Shown piece after piece: positions 29,353 to 37,741 of a stretch of DNA of 64,000 bases. Position numbers and translations under genes: made by a program. The notes beneath the pieces were generated by a model. It was not told the origin of the DNA. It searched no databases and saw only the letters and a list, made by a program, of their open reading frames with translations. Position 1 is the first letter of the stretch; each line of letters begins with the position of its first letter. The stretch is from Microbulbifer celer (GTDB taxonomy: Bacteria; Pseudomonadota; Gammaproteobacteria; Pseudomonadales; Cellvibrionaceae): the NCBI RefSeq assembly GCF_020991125.1, contig NZ_CP087715.1, forward strand, positions 682,001 through 746,000. The letters are read 5' to 3'.

Positions 29353-29952
29353 ATGAGTGATGACGGTGTAAATGTGGGGCGTCGCCGGTTCCTGACCGCT
29401 GCCACCTCTGTAGTAGGTGGTGCAGGTGCGGTTGGTGTCGCAGTACCTTTTGTCGCCTCCTGGAATCCGAGTGCCAAGGCCAAGGCTGCCGGCGCTCCGG
29501 TCAAATATAATATCAGCAAGCTTGAACCGGGCCAGATGGTTACCGTCGAATGGCGGGGCAAGCCTGTGTACGTTGTACGCCGTACGCAAGAGTCGCTGGA
29601 TAATCTCTCCAAAGTGGATCCGCTATTGCGCGATCCCAAATCAGAAGAGTCCAAGCAGCCGGCGTACGTCAATCCGGAAAATCGCGCGATCAAACCGCAG
29701 ACCCTGGTGCTGGTCGGCCTCTGCACCCACTTGGGCTGCGCGCCCATGTATCGCCCTGAAGTCGGCGCTGCGGACCTGGGCGGTGATGACTGGATGGGCG
29801 GGTTCTTCTGTCCCTGTCACGGCTCCAAATACGATATGGCGGGCCGCGTTTATAAAGGCGTACCCGCGCCGACCAATCTGGATGTTCCGCCTTACTCCTA
29901 TGAGGGCGATGACGTCATTCTAATCGGCGTAGATCAGGAGGGCAGCGCATGA
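29353..29952 (+). CDS. petA: Ubiquinol-cytochrome c reductase, Rieske iron-sulfur subunit
   Basis: The Rieske protein passes electrons from ubiquinol to cytochrome c1. The 199-residue protein has a twin-arginine motif (GRRRFLTAA, residues 9-17) before the single membrane anchor, so the folded subunit is exported by Tat. The 2Fe-2S ligands are in CTHLGC (C124, H126, C129) and CPCHGSKYD (C153, C155, H156). Its stop overlaps the start of the next gene by four bases (ATGA). Confidence 0.97.
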   Translation: MSDDGVNVGRRRFLTAATSVVGGAGAVGVAVPFVASWNPSAKAKAAGAPVKYNISKLEPGQMVTVEWRGKPVYVVRRTQESLDNLSKVDPLLRDPKSEESKQPAYVNPENRAIKPQTLVLVGLCTHLGCAPMYRPEVGAADLGGDDWMGGFFCPCHGSKYDMAGRVYKGVPAPTNLDVPPYSYEGDDVILIGVDQEGSA

Positions 29953-32150
29953 ACTGGCTAACCGCATTGGGGGACTGGGTTGATCAGCGATTGCCGATTT
30001 ACCGCGCCTGGGACACCCACATGGGCAAGTACTACGCGCCCAAGAACTTCAATTTCTGGTACTTCTTCGGCGTGCTGTCGATGCTGGTACTTGTCAACCA
30101 GCTGCTGACCGGCATCTGGCTGGTAATGAGCTACAACCCATCCGCAGAAGGTGCTTTTGCCTCTGTTGAATACATCATGCGTGATGTGGAAATGGGGTGG
30201 ATCATTCGATATCTACACTCCACCGGCGCGTCGGCCTTCTTTGTGGTGGTGTATCTGCATATGTTCCGCGGTCTGATGTATGGCTCCTACAAGCCGCCGC
30301 GCGAGCTGGTGTGGATCTTCGGTATGTGCATCTACCTGGTGCTGATGGCCGAGGCGTTCATGGGGTATGTACTGCCCTGGGGGCAGATGTCCTACTGGGG
30401 AGCACAGGTGATCGTATCCCTGTTCGGGGCGATACCGGCGATTGGTGAAGACCTGGTGCAGTGGATTCGCGGTGACTACCTGATCTCCGGGATCACCCTG
30501 ACCCGCTTTTTCTCTCTGCACGTGATTGCGCTGCCGCTGGTACTCGTTCTGCTGGTCGTGCTGCATATCCTGGCGTTGCACGAAGTGGGCTCCAATAACC
30601 CGGATGGCATTGAGATCAAGAAGAACAAAGATGAGAATGGTATTCCGAAAGATGGTGTACCTTTCCACCCGTACTACACTGTGCACGATCTGGTGGGTGT
30701 AGCGGTCTTCCTGTTCGCATTCTGTGTGGTCGTGTTCTTCTTCCCCGAGATGGGCGGCTTCTTCCTGGAGTACGCCAACTTCGAAGAGGCGAACCCGCTG
30801 AAGACGCCAGAGCACATCGCGCCGGTCTGGTACTTCACCCCCTTCTATGCGGTACTGCGTGCGGTGACTATAGATATCGGTCCGCTGACGGCCAAGTTCC
30901 TGGGTCTCGTGGCCATGGGTGCGGCGATTGCAGTACTGTTTGTCCTGCCCTGGCTCGACAAAAGCCCGGTACGGTCGATCCGTTACAAGGGTGTGCTGCC
31001 GAAGGTACTGCTGCTGGCGTTTGCGGCGATCTTTATCATCCTGGGCTATCTGGGTGTGAAATCGCCGACACCGGGACGTAACTTCCTCGCGCAGGTCGCG
31101 ACGCTGTTCTACTTCGCGTTCTTCGTGACCATGCCCATCTGGTCCAACCCGCAGTCGCGCAAGGGGCTGGTGTCCTGGATTGTCAGTGGCGTATTCGCGG
31201 TGCTGTTCCTGTGGATGGCGGTGGTGAACTGGAAGGCAAGCCTGTTCGTTACCGTGTTGGGACTGGTATTCACCGCCCTGTTTGCGGCGCTGCCGTGGCT
31301 GACGGATCGCGATACCGTTCACCCGGAGCCGAGCCGTGTGACCAGCCCGTCTGGTAGCAAGAGCTTCATCCTGTTGGTGGGTGGCTTCATTGCGGTGTTC
31401 CTGATGGCGTTTGTGCCGATCAAGGCGGTAGGTGCTGAAAGCAGCGTCCAGCTGGACTATATCAATACCGACCTGCAGGATAAGCCTTCTCTGCAGCGTG
31501 GCGCCAAGTACTTCGTCAACTACTGTATGGGCTGTCACAGTGCCAACTTCTCCCGCTGGGGGCGCGTGGCGACGGATCTGGATATTCCTTCCGAGCTGAT
31601 GCTGGACAATCTGGTACTGGGGGACGACAAGATCGGCAATTTGATGCAGATCTCCATGCGTCCGGACGATTCCAAGGTCTGGTTTGGTACCACACCGCCG
31701 GATCTGACACTGGTAGCCCGGGCCCGTTCTCCCGAGTGGCTGTACACTTATCTGCGCAGCTTCTACAAGGACGACAGCCGTCCTACCGGTGTGAACAACA
31801 AGGTCTTCCCCAACGTCGGTATGCCTCACGTACTGATGGAGCTGCAGGGGTTGCCGGAGTGTGCGCCGGGGCCCAAGCGTGACCACGGCCACATCGTGCG
31901 TGATGAAATGGGCAATCCGATCATGGATGCCAATTGCGGCAGCCTGAAGGTCGACAAGGTAAAGGGCTCCATGACGGATGTGGAGTATGATCAGGCAGTT
32001 TATGATCTGGTTAACTTCATGGAGTATATCGCCGAGCCCATGGCTGAAACCCGTAAGCGGGTCGGTTTCTATGTGCTGGCGTTCATCCTGGTATTCTTTG
32101 TTTTTGCCTGGCTGTTGAACCGCGAGTACTGGAAAGACGTACACCACTGA
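29949..32150 (+). CDS. petB/petC: Cytochrome b-cytochrome c1 fusion subunit of the bc1 complex
   Basis: One uninterrupted 733-residue frame encodes both remaining catalytic subunits. Residues 1 to about 405 are cytochrome b, very like the separate Pseudomonas protein, with haem-ligand histidines in RYLHSTGASAFFVVVYLHMF and FFSLHVIALP...VVLHILALH and the quinol-site motif PEHIAPVWYFTPFYA. Residues about 406-495 add two membrane helices and a third, signal-like helix ending AVGAESS. The rest is cytochrome c1 with the haem site CMGCH (C526) and Met625 in GMPHV, and a C-terminal anchor ending REYWKDVHH. Three extra crossings would place the c1 domain in the periplasm, where a signal peptidase could cut it free. 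In most gammaproteobacteria petB and petC are separate genes. Confidence 0.95.
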   Translation: MNWLTALGDWVDQRLPIYRAWDTHMGKYYAPKNFNFWYFFGVLSMLVLVNQLLTGIWLVMSYNPSAEGAFASVEYIMRDVEMGWIIRYLHSTGASAFFVVVYLHMFRGLMYGSYKPPRELVWIFGMCIYLVLMAEAFMGYVLPWGQMSYWGAQVIVSLFGAIPAIGEDLVQWIRGDYLISGITLTRFFSLHVIALPLVLVLLVVLHILALHEVGSNNPDGIEIKKNKDENGIPKDGVPFHPYYTVHDLVGVAVFLFAFCVVVFFFPEMGGFFLEYANFEEANPLKTPEHIAPVWYFTPFYAVLRAVTIDIGPLTAKFLGLVAMGAAIAVLFVLPWLDKSPVRSIRYKGVLPKVLLLAFAAIFIILGYLGVKSPTPGRNFLAQVATLFYFAFFVTMPIWSNPQSRKGLVSWIVSGVFAVLFLWMAVVNWKASLFVTVLGLVFTALFAALPWLTDRDTVHPEPSRVTSPSGSKSFILLVGGFIAVFLMAFVPIKAVGAESSVQLDYINTDLQDKPSLQRGAKYFVNYCMGCHSANFSRWGRVATDLDIPSELMLDNLVLGDDKIGNLMQISMRPDDSKVWFGTTPPDLTLVARARSPEWLYTYLRSFYKDDSRPTGVNNKVFPNVGMPHVLMELQGLPECAPGPKRDHGHIVRDEMGNPIMDANCGSLKVDKVKGSMTDVEYDQAVYDLVNFMEYIAEPMAETRKRVGFYVLAFILVFFVFAWLLNREYWKDVHH

Positions 32151-32170
32151 GCGGCCTGGGGTTAAATAAT

Positions 32171-32226
32171 CGGGTGGAGGACTGCCGGTGCTACCGGTTC
32201 CTGTCCTGCCGCCCGTTTTGTATTTT
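32171..32226 (+). terminator. Terminator after the cytochrome b-c1 gene
   Basis: A nested hairpin has the outer stem CGGGTGG / CCGCCCG, an AGGAC / GTCCT segment and an inner CCGGT-GCT-ACCGG, followed by TTTTGTATTTT. It separates the bc1 genes from sspA. Confidence 0.8.
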
Positions 32227-32275
32227 GAGTGATGGCCGGTAATGATGCCGGCAACTAGATCGAGGTAGTTCCACA

Positions 32276-32905
32276 ATGGGTGTGCCCACCAACAAGCGCT
32301 CCTCCATGACCTTCTTTTCTGATGGTCGTTGCCACTTAAGCCACCGGGTACGTATCGTGCTCGCGGAAAAGGGCGTATCTGTCGACATTATTGATGTCGA
32401 TCCCGAAGACAAGCCTGCGGAACTCGCAGACCTCAACCCCTATAACTCCCTGCCAACCCTGGTAGACCGCGACCTGGTGCTGTTTGAAACCAAAGTCATG
32501 ATGGAGTACCTGGACGAGCGTTTCCCGCACCCACCGCTGCTGCCGGTGTATCCGGTTGCCCGTGCCCAGAGTCGCCAGATCATGTATCGTATTGAGCGTG
32601 ACTGGTGTCCGCTGGTAGAGAAGATTCTCTCCGGTGGCAAAGACGTGGCTGCAGCCCGCAAGGAGTTGCGTGACAGTCTGGTAGGTATCGCGCCGATGTT
32701 TACCGATCTGCCGTACTTCTTCAATGAAGAGTTCTCGCTGGTCGATTGCTGCATGGCACCACTGTTGTGGCGCCTGGAACAGTTCGAAATCGCGCTGCCA
32801 AAAACCAAGCAGGCCAAACCGCTGCTGGATTACATGGATCGCCTGTTTGCCCGCGAGGCATTCCAGCAGAGTCTGACCGAATTTGAGCGCGAAATGCGCT
32901 CGTGA
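32276..32905 (+). CDS. sspA: SspA, stringent starvation protein A
   Basis: SspA has a glutathione-transferase fold but binds RNA polymerase and alters promoter choice in stationary phase and under acid stress. The 209-residue protein starts [25 protein letters not shown] in the family manner and keeps the P84-H85-P86 surface patch ([15 protein letters not shown]) at the same residue numbers as in E. coli. It lies between the bc1 genes and sspB, a conserved order. Confidence 0.95.
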   Translation: MGVPTNKRSSMTFFSDGRCHLSHRVRIVLAEKGVSVDIIDVDPEDKPAELADLNPYNSLPTLVDRDLVLFETKVMMEYLDERFPHPPLLPVYPVARAQSRQIMYRIERDWCPLVEKILSGGKDVAAARKELRDSLVGIAPMFTDLPYFFNEEFSLVDCCMAPLLWRLEQFEIALPKTKQAKPLLDYMDRLFAREAFQQSLTEFEREMRS

Positions 32906-32913
32906 GGTGCTGA

Positions 32914-33321
32914 TTGAACAAGCCGTCTATGACCTCCAATCGCCCGTATCTGTTGCGGGCGTTTTACGAGTGGATAACCGATAACAAGTGCACGCCTTAC
33001 TTGTTGGTGGATACCCACCTCCCGGGTGTACTGGTGCCGCAGCAACACGTGAATGAGGACGGTCAGATCGTTCTCAATGTGTCGGAGACCGCGGTACTTG
33101 GTTTGACCATGGACAACTACGCCATACGTTTCAATGCGCGTTTTGGCGGGGTGCCGACGGATATTCAGGTGCCGGTAGGTGCTGTGGTTGGAATCTACGC
33201 GCGGGAAAACGGACAGGGCATGGTGTTTGAGCCGGAAGAAACGCCGGAACCCCCGGAGCCCACGCCGCCTACCACGCTGAAAAAACCGGCCAAAAAACCC
33301 GCATTGCGCGTGGTCAAGTAA
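32914..33321 (+). CDS. sspB: SspB, ClpXP specificity-enhancing factor
   Basis: SspB tethers ssrA-tagged proteins to ClpX. The 135-residue protein has the N-terminal substrate-binding domain (RPYLLRAFYEWITDNKCTPYLLVD) and a proline- and lysine-rich tail ending in the ClpX-binding type KKPALRVVK. The TTG start at 32914 has GAGGTG five bases upstream; an ATG at 32929 is possible but has no ribosome binding site. A 10-bp hairpin at 33336-33366 follows the gene but lacks a good T-run. Confidence 0.93.
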   Translation: MNKPSMTSNRPYLLRAFYEWITDNKCTPYLLVDTHLPGVLVPQQHVNEDGQIVLNVSETAVLGLTMDNYAIRFNARFGGVPTDIQVPVGAVVGIYARENGQGMVFEPEETPEPPEPTPPTTLKKPAKKPALRVVK

Positions 33322-33536
33322 AAGGGAAAAGCGCGATCAGAGGCCTGGCTCCATCGGGCTTCTGATTGATTCTTGTCTCGCTCTCTCCTTTCCCGCCCGA
33401 TAGTGTCTTGCCGCCAGTCCACCGGCCTGACGCTATCCTCGCTGGCGTAAAAATGTCGCCTGAATCCTGTTCTGGGTTGGTTAATTCCTGCGAATCTTCC
33501 GATACTGCAAACAGACTGTATTCAGGAGGGATCTCA

Positions 33537-34157
33537 GTGCGTTTACTCAGCCATACCATCGGTATCTTTACCAACCCGGACAAAGAGTGGCAGGCGATCC
33601 GCTCGGACAGGCACTCTTTCCTGCAGGTATTCTTGAGTCATGTGCCGATTCTGGCGCTGGTCCCCTGTATTGCGGGGTATATCGGCGTAACCCAGTTCGG
33701 GTTTGAGCTGGGGGGGCATCATTCGAAGTTGACGCCTGCCAGCGCGGGGACGTTGGCGCTGATCACCTATATCTCCCTGCTGGTGGGCATCTATCTGGTG
33801 GGTGAGTTTATCAACTGGATGGCCAAAGCCTACGGTGTCGAAGGGGATGAGTCTACCCGTCACTATGAGGGTACTGCATTGGCGGTTTTTGTTACCACTC
33901 CGGTATTACTCGCTGGAATCGTTCTTCTGTACCCCCACCTCTGGCTGGTAGTGACGGTTATGGGATTGGCTGCCATCTATTCGGTTTATCTCCTATATGA
34001 AGGCATTCCGATCCTGATGAATATGAGTAAGGAGCGTGCATTTCTTTACGCGAGCGCGGTTCTTACCATCGGGCTGGTGGGGATGGTTACCATGATGATC
34101 TGCTCTGTGATCTTGTGGAGTATGGGCGTTGGTCCGGTATATCAGCACAACTATTGA
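33537..34157 (+). CDS. YIP1-family inner-membrane protein
   Basis: The 206-residue protein has about five membrane helices and starts with the hallmark of the Yip1/DUF1282 group, HTIGIFTNPDKEWQAIRS. The biochemical role of this family in bacteria is not known. The GTG at 33537 is chosen because GGAGGG lies 6 bases upstream and the family begins there; the frame is open further upstream but the extra part looks non-coding. The C-terminal helices are rich in methionine. Confidence 0.88.
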   Translation: MRLLSHTIGIFTNPDKEWQAIRSDRHSFLQVFLSHVPILALVPCIAGYIGVTQFGFELGGHHSKLTPASAGTLALITYISLLVGIYLVGEFINWMAKAYGVEGDESTRHYEGTALAVFVTTPVLLAGIVLLYPHLWLVVTVMGLAAIYSVYLLYEGIPILMNMSKERAFLYASAVLTIGLVGMVTMMICSVILWSMGVGPVYQHNY

Positions 34158-34728
34158 CCACCACTGGCCCGGTTCAGCCGATTCCACGGGCAGTGATCCC
34201 ACTGGACGTTGAAATTACCGACCTTGGGCCGTCGAGCCTGTCTGCGATGGCGCGTGGCTGCTCGACCTCTAGGGGCTGGGTAATCTCAGCGCGTACCACG
34301 GCGGCCAACAACAAGCGCCGAGCATCTTTTCAGCCTGTCTGTGCTGACTGGGCCACTGTCACGTTCTGCCTCCCTCAATTGCATGTATCAACACCCGGTA
34401 CAGCGCTGACTCCCTGATTTCTATTTTGCCTTTGTTGCGGTGACCGAAGAGACCGGTGAACAGCACTGGAGGCAAGCGCTGTGGGTAAATGTTGCAGGTC
34501 ATCACGGCATCGCTGAAGGCCTGGCGTCCTGTAAGCAAAAAATGGGAGATTGCCCCTCGTTATTCACATGGGGGATTTGCGCGAAAACGCAATACCTTGT
34601 TGCGACCAAAGACGGGTAGCCGCCCGGGTGTGGGCATCAGGTATAATCCGCGGCGACAAATCGATCGGGCGAGACCCAGTAGGCTGTAGGCGACGTCGCC
34701 CACCCACAGAATTCGGAGCAATCACACT
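34158..34728. other. Intergenic region upstream of the thiolase gene
   Basis: No convincing gene lies in these 571 bases. The only signal I see is TATAAT at 34642-34647, 82 bases before the thiolase start, which may be its -10 element; the position of the matching -35 is unclear. Short open frames here have no family features. Confidence 0.5.
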
Positions 34729-35919
34729 ATGAGCGATCAAAACCGGGACCCAGTGGTCATTGTTGGTATTTCGCGCACCCCGATGGGCGCCATGCAGGGC
34801 GCATTGTCTGCACTGAGCGCCCCGGAGCTGGGCGCTGCAGCGATTCGCGGTGCCTTGAACGATGCCGGGGTTGTGCCCGCAGATGTCAGTGAGGTGCTGA
34901 TGGGTTGCGTGTTGCCGGCAGGGCTCGGTCAGGCGCCGGCACGTCAGGCCGCGTTGGGGGCCGGTATTCCCGAGGGCGTACCGACTACCACCGTCAATAA
35001 AGTGTGCGGCTCTGGAATGAAGACCGTGATGATGGCGCGCGATGCCCTGTTGGCGGGGGATGCCAAAGTTGTGGTGGCTGGCGGTATGGAAAGCATGAGT
35101 AATGCACCTTATCTGCTCCCCAAAGCCCGCTCTGGCATGCGCCTGGGCCACGGCGAGGTGCAGGATCATATGTTCACCGATGGCCTTGAGAATGCCTATG
35201 ATGGCCAGTTGATGGGTAATTTTGCCGAAAGTACAGCGGACAAATACGGATTTACTCGCGAAGAGCAGGACGCCTTTGCGCTGGAGTCCCTGGCGCGTGC
35301 CAGTGCGGCGATTGAGCAGGGCAAATTTGAGCGCGAGATCTCCCCAGTGACTATCTGTAGTCGCAAGGGCGAAGTGGAAGTGACTGTGGACGAGGGCCCC
35401 GGCAGCGCGCGCCCGGACAAGATTCCGCAACTGAAGCCGGCTTTCCGCAAAGACGGTACCGTTACAGCGGCCAACGCCAGCTCCATTTCCGACGGCGCCG
35501 CCGCACTGGTCCTGATGCGCGAGAGTGAAGCCAGGCAGCGTGGCCTCAAGGTGCTGGCTGTGCTGCGTGGCCAGACCCAGTATGCGCAACAGCCGGAGTG
35601 GTTTACTACTGCACCGGTTTCAGCGATGAAGAGTGTGCTGGAAAAAGCCGGCTGGAGTGCCGAGGAGGTGGATCTGTTCGAGATCAACGAAGCCTTCGCC
35701 GTGGTAACCATGGCGGGTATGCGCGAGCTGAACCTGCCGCACGACAAAGTGAATGTTAACGGTGGTGCCTGTGCCCTTGGACACCCGTTGGGAGCGAGCG
35801 GTGCGCGGGTGATCGTGACATTGCTGGCCGCTTTGGAAAACCGCGATCTCAAGAAAGGCGTAGCGAGCCTGTGTATTGGCGGTGGTGAAGCGACGGCGAT
35901 CGCCATCGAACGCGTTTAG
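34729..35919 (+). CDS. Acetyl-CoA C-acetyltransferase (thiolase)
   Basis: Thiolases of this type condense two acetyl-CoA or cleave acetoacetyl-CoA. The 396-residue protein has the active-site Cys93 in NKVCGSGMK, the motif NEAFA, the histidine motif GHPLGASGA and the second cysteine in CIGGGEA. Its size and motifs fit a biosynthetic AtoB/PhaA-type enzyme rather than FadA. No partner genes for polyhydroxybutyrate or acetoacetate metabolism are next to it, so the pathway is not defined. It is flanked by a gene-free region on the left and a strong terminator on the right. Confidence 0.94.
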   Translation: MSDQNRDPVVIVGISRTPMGAMQGALSALSAPELGAAAIRGALNDAGVVPADVSEVLMGCVLPAGLGQAPARQAALGAGIPEGVPTTTVNKVCGSGMKTVMMARDALLAGDAKVVVAGGMESMSNAPYLLPKARSGMRLGHGEVQDHMFTDGLENAYDGQLMGNFAESTADKYGFTREEQDAFALESLARASAAIEQGKFEREISPVTICSRKGEVEVTVDEGPGSARPDKIPQLKPAFRKDGTVTAANASSISDGAAALVLMRESEARQRGLKVLAVLRGQTQYAQQPEWFTTAPVSAMKSVLEKAGWSAEEVDLFEINEAFAVVTMAGMRELNLPHDKVNVNGGACALGHPLGASGARVIVTLLAALENRDLKKGVASLCIGGGEATAIAIERV

Positions 35920-35933
35920 GGCTTTATTCCCGC

Positions 35934-35969
35934 AATAAAAAACGGAAGCCTGAGCTTCCGTTTTTTATT
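35934..35969. terminator. Bidirectional terminator after the thiolase gene
   Basis: A 16-bp stem (35934-35949 with 35954-35969, core ACGGAAGC-CTGA-GCTTCCGT) is flanked by A and T runs, serving the thiolase gene and the convergent dolP. Just after it TATTGGTGT occurs at 35966-35974 and 35981-35989. Confidence 0.92.
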
Positions 35970-36055
35970 GGTGTACTCTCTATTGGTGTGTTCGCTATTG
36001 GCCTATCCTCTTTTTCGGCACAGGTTAGCGCCGATCAAAGGAGCGCGGTGATCGG

Positions 36056-36682
36056 TCAGTCAATGTATTCGACGGCCTTCACTACCTTCTGTACTCCCCC
36101 CACACCGCGGGCAACTTCTGCCGCGTTCTCCGCTTCCTGCCGGGTCAGCAGTCCCATCAGGTAAACAACACCGTTCTCGGTCACCACCTTGATGCGGCTG
36201 CTGTCGACCTCTTTATCCGCCAGCAACACACTTTTTACCTTGGTGGTGAGCCAGGTATCGCTGGTACGGGCAAGTACCGATGTGTTGCCTCGCACCTGAA
36301 TCTCGTTGTAGACCTGACGTACGGAGTGTACTTGTTGCGCGGTGCGACCGGCGAGGTTGCGCAGTTCGCTGTCTGGCACCTGGCCCGTTAGCAGGATGAC
36401 GCCATTGAATGCGACAACGTCGATGTTGGCGGCTTTCAATCCCGGATGGGCTTTGCCTATATTGACGGTGGTGATGGTTTCCAGCTTCTGGTCATCAATG
36501 TAGGTGCCAAAGGAGCGCTCACCCGGATCAGGTTGAATCGGGCCATCGTGGGTGGCATCGAGAACTGTTGCGCAGCCAGTGAAAAGCGCAATCAGGCTGC
36601 CGGCCAGGCCGATGCGAAGTGCCCGGCGAAGAGGTGCGCGATGATTGTTCTGGTTCTGTGTCATTTTGTTGCGGTTTTGCAT
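36056..36682 (-). CDS. dolP: DolP/YraP, dual BON-domain outer-membrane lipoprotein
   Basis: DolP localises to the outer membrane and the division site and supports the BAM complex and peptidoglycan hydrolysis control. The 208-residue precursor has a lipobox LFTGC and two BON domains (NIDVVAFNGVILLTGQVPD and RIKVVTENGVVYLMGLLTRQEAENAAEVA). The start at 36682 follows the diaA stop by 7 bases and has GAGGAA upstream; the basic, asparagine-rich N-terminus before the signal helix is longer than usual, so the ATG at 36664 is an alternative. Confidence 0.93.
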   Translation of the reverse strand: MQNRNKMTQNQNNHRAPLRRALRIGLAGSLIALFTGCATVLDATHDGPIQPDPGERSFGTYIDDQKLETITTVNIGKAHPGLKAANIDVVAFNGVILLTGQVPDSELRNLAGRTAQQVHSVRQVYNEIQVRGNTSVLARTSDTWLTTKVKSVLLADKEVDSSRIKVVTENGVVYLMGLLTRQEAENAAEVARGVGGVQKVVKAVEYID

Positions 36683-36689
36683 AGTGAAT

Positions 36690-37283
36690 TTATTCCTCGT
36701 ATCCGCCAAACAGGCTGCTGTCGATCAGGTCGCACAGACAGAAAATGGTCAGCAGGTGCACCTGGTGGACTTCTGGCGCAACCGTCGAAGGCACCAGCAA
36801 TTCAATATCGTGTACGTCGAGCAGTGCGGTGCAGTCGCTGTCGCCTTCGCCTCCCGTCAGGGCTAGGACCCCCATATCGCGATCGTGGGCAGCGCGGATG
36901 GCCTGCACCAGATTGGAATCACTGCCATCTGTGCTGATGATGACCAGTAGATCGCCAGGCTGCCCCAGGGCGCGGATCTGACGGGCAAACGATTCGGCGC
37001 GGCCGTGATTGCGGGCCACCGTGCCGGTGGAGATTCCGTCGCCGTTCAGCGCCATTGCCGGCAAGCCGGGGCGTTCGCGTTCGTAACCGCCCAGCAGTTG
37101 CGCACAAAAACTTTGCGCGAGGCCGCCACTCAAGCCGTTGCCACAGATCAATAGTTTGTTTTCCGCGAGCAGAGTATGCACGATCATTTCGCTGGCTTCG
37201 GCAATCAATGGTGCCAAAAGTTCACCGGCGTTCATGGTGGCTTCGATGCTGTGGTGGAAGAGGGTTACGACTCTCTGTTCCAT
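36690..37283 (-). CDS. diaA: DiaA-like SIS-domain protein
   Basis: DiaA binds DnaA and stimulates replication initiation; the fold is that of phosphoheptose isomerase. The 197-residue protein has a single SIS domain and ends with VHLLTIFCLCDLIDSSLFGG, very like E. coli DiaA. The sugar-phosphate loop reads CGNGLSGGLAQSF, whereas the E. coli protein has GNGTSAANAQHF, so this loop has diverged. The ATG at 37283 has GAGGAA upstream. It lies between yraN and dolP, the conserved lpoA-yraN-diaA-dolP order. Confidence 0.92.
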   Translation of the reverse strand: MEQRVVTLFHHSIEATMNAGELLAPLIAEASEMIVHTLLAENKLLICGNGLSGGLAQSFCAQLLGGYERERPGLPAMALNGDGISTGTVARNHGRAESFARQIRALGQPGDLLVIISTDGSDSNLVQAIRAAHDRDMGVLALTGGEGDSDCTALLDVHDIELLVPSTVAPEVHQVHLLTIFCLCDLIDSSLFGGYEE

Positions 37284-37311
37284 CGGTAATGCAGTTTCCT
37301 CTTGGCCGTGT

Positions 37312-37674
37312 TCATTGCCCGAATGCGTTGGCAATCCACTGTATGTGAAGATTTTCTTGCGCTTGCCCCAGTTGCTCAATGGCAATGACATCAAAGCGGC
37401 AGGGGCAGTCGAGCTTGCGATATTGCAGGTAACTGTTGGCCGTAGCCAGTAGTTTGCGTTGTTTGCGCTGGTCCACGCTGATGCCGGCCCCACCAAACCG
37501 GTTGCTGCGGCGAAAGCGTACTTCCACAAAAACCAGCGTGTTGCCATCCCGGGCGATAAGATCGATTTCGCCGAAACGACTGCTGAAGTTGCGTTCGACA
37601 ATGGTCAGGCCCGCTGCACACAGGTGCTGTGCAGCGGTATCTTCCATTTGATTGCCAATTTCGGTGGTATCCAT
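37312..37674 (-). CDS. yraN: YraN, UPF0102 nuclease-fold protein
   Basis: The 120-residue protein has the UPF0102 pattern GEIDLIARDGNTLVFVEVRFR with the endonuclease-like E-D-ExR residues and IDVDQRKQRKLLATANSYLQ-like following segment. Its role in the cell is unknown, though its fold resembles Holliday-junction resolvases. The ATG at 37674 has AAGGAT five bases upstream. It lies between lpoA and diaA. Confidence 0.92.
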   Translation of the reverse strand: MDTTEIGNQMEDTAAQHLCAAGLTIVERNFSSRFGEIDLIARDGNTLVFVEVRFRRSNRFGGAGISVDQRKQRKLLATANSYLQYRKLDCPCRFDVIAIEQLGQAQENLHIQWIANAFGQ

Positions 37675-37741
37675 AAGAAATCCTTTTCCATGGTTTACGT
37701 TGTGCACTGCCCGATGACTGTCTCGGGTAATACGGGAAAAA

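Noticed and set aside
31150-31460. Sequencing error as the cause of the cytochrome b-c1 fusion
   Set aside because: Frame and codon use stay coherent across the whole linker, which encodes sensible membrane helices of correct topology; a single error would not create this. It remains worth checking on reads.
30213-32276. Long minus-strand open frame of 687 codons opposite the cytochrome b-c1 gene
   Set aside because: It is a shadow of the strongly conserved bc1 coding sequence, is rich in histidine, arginine and glutamine, and matches no family.
34115-34417. 100-codon frame after the YIP1-family gene
   Set aside because: It overlaps that gene in another phase, has no ribosome site and no family features.
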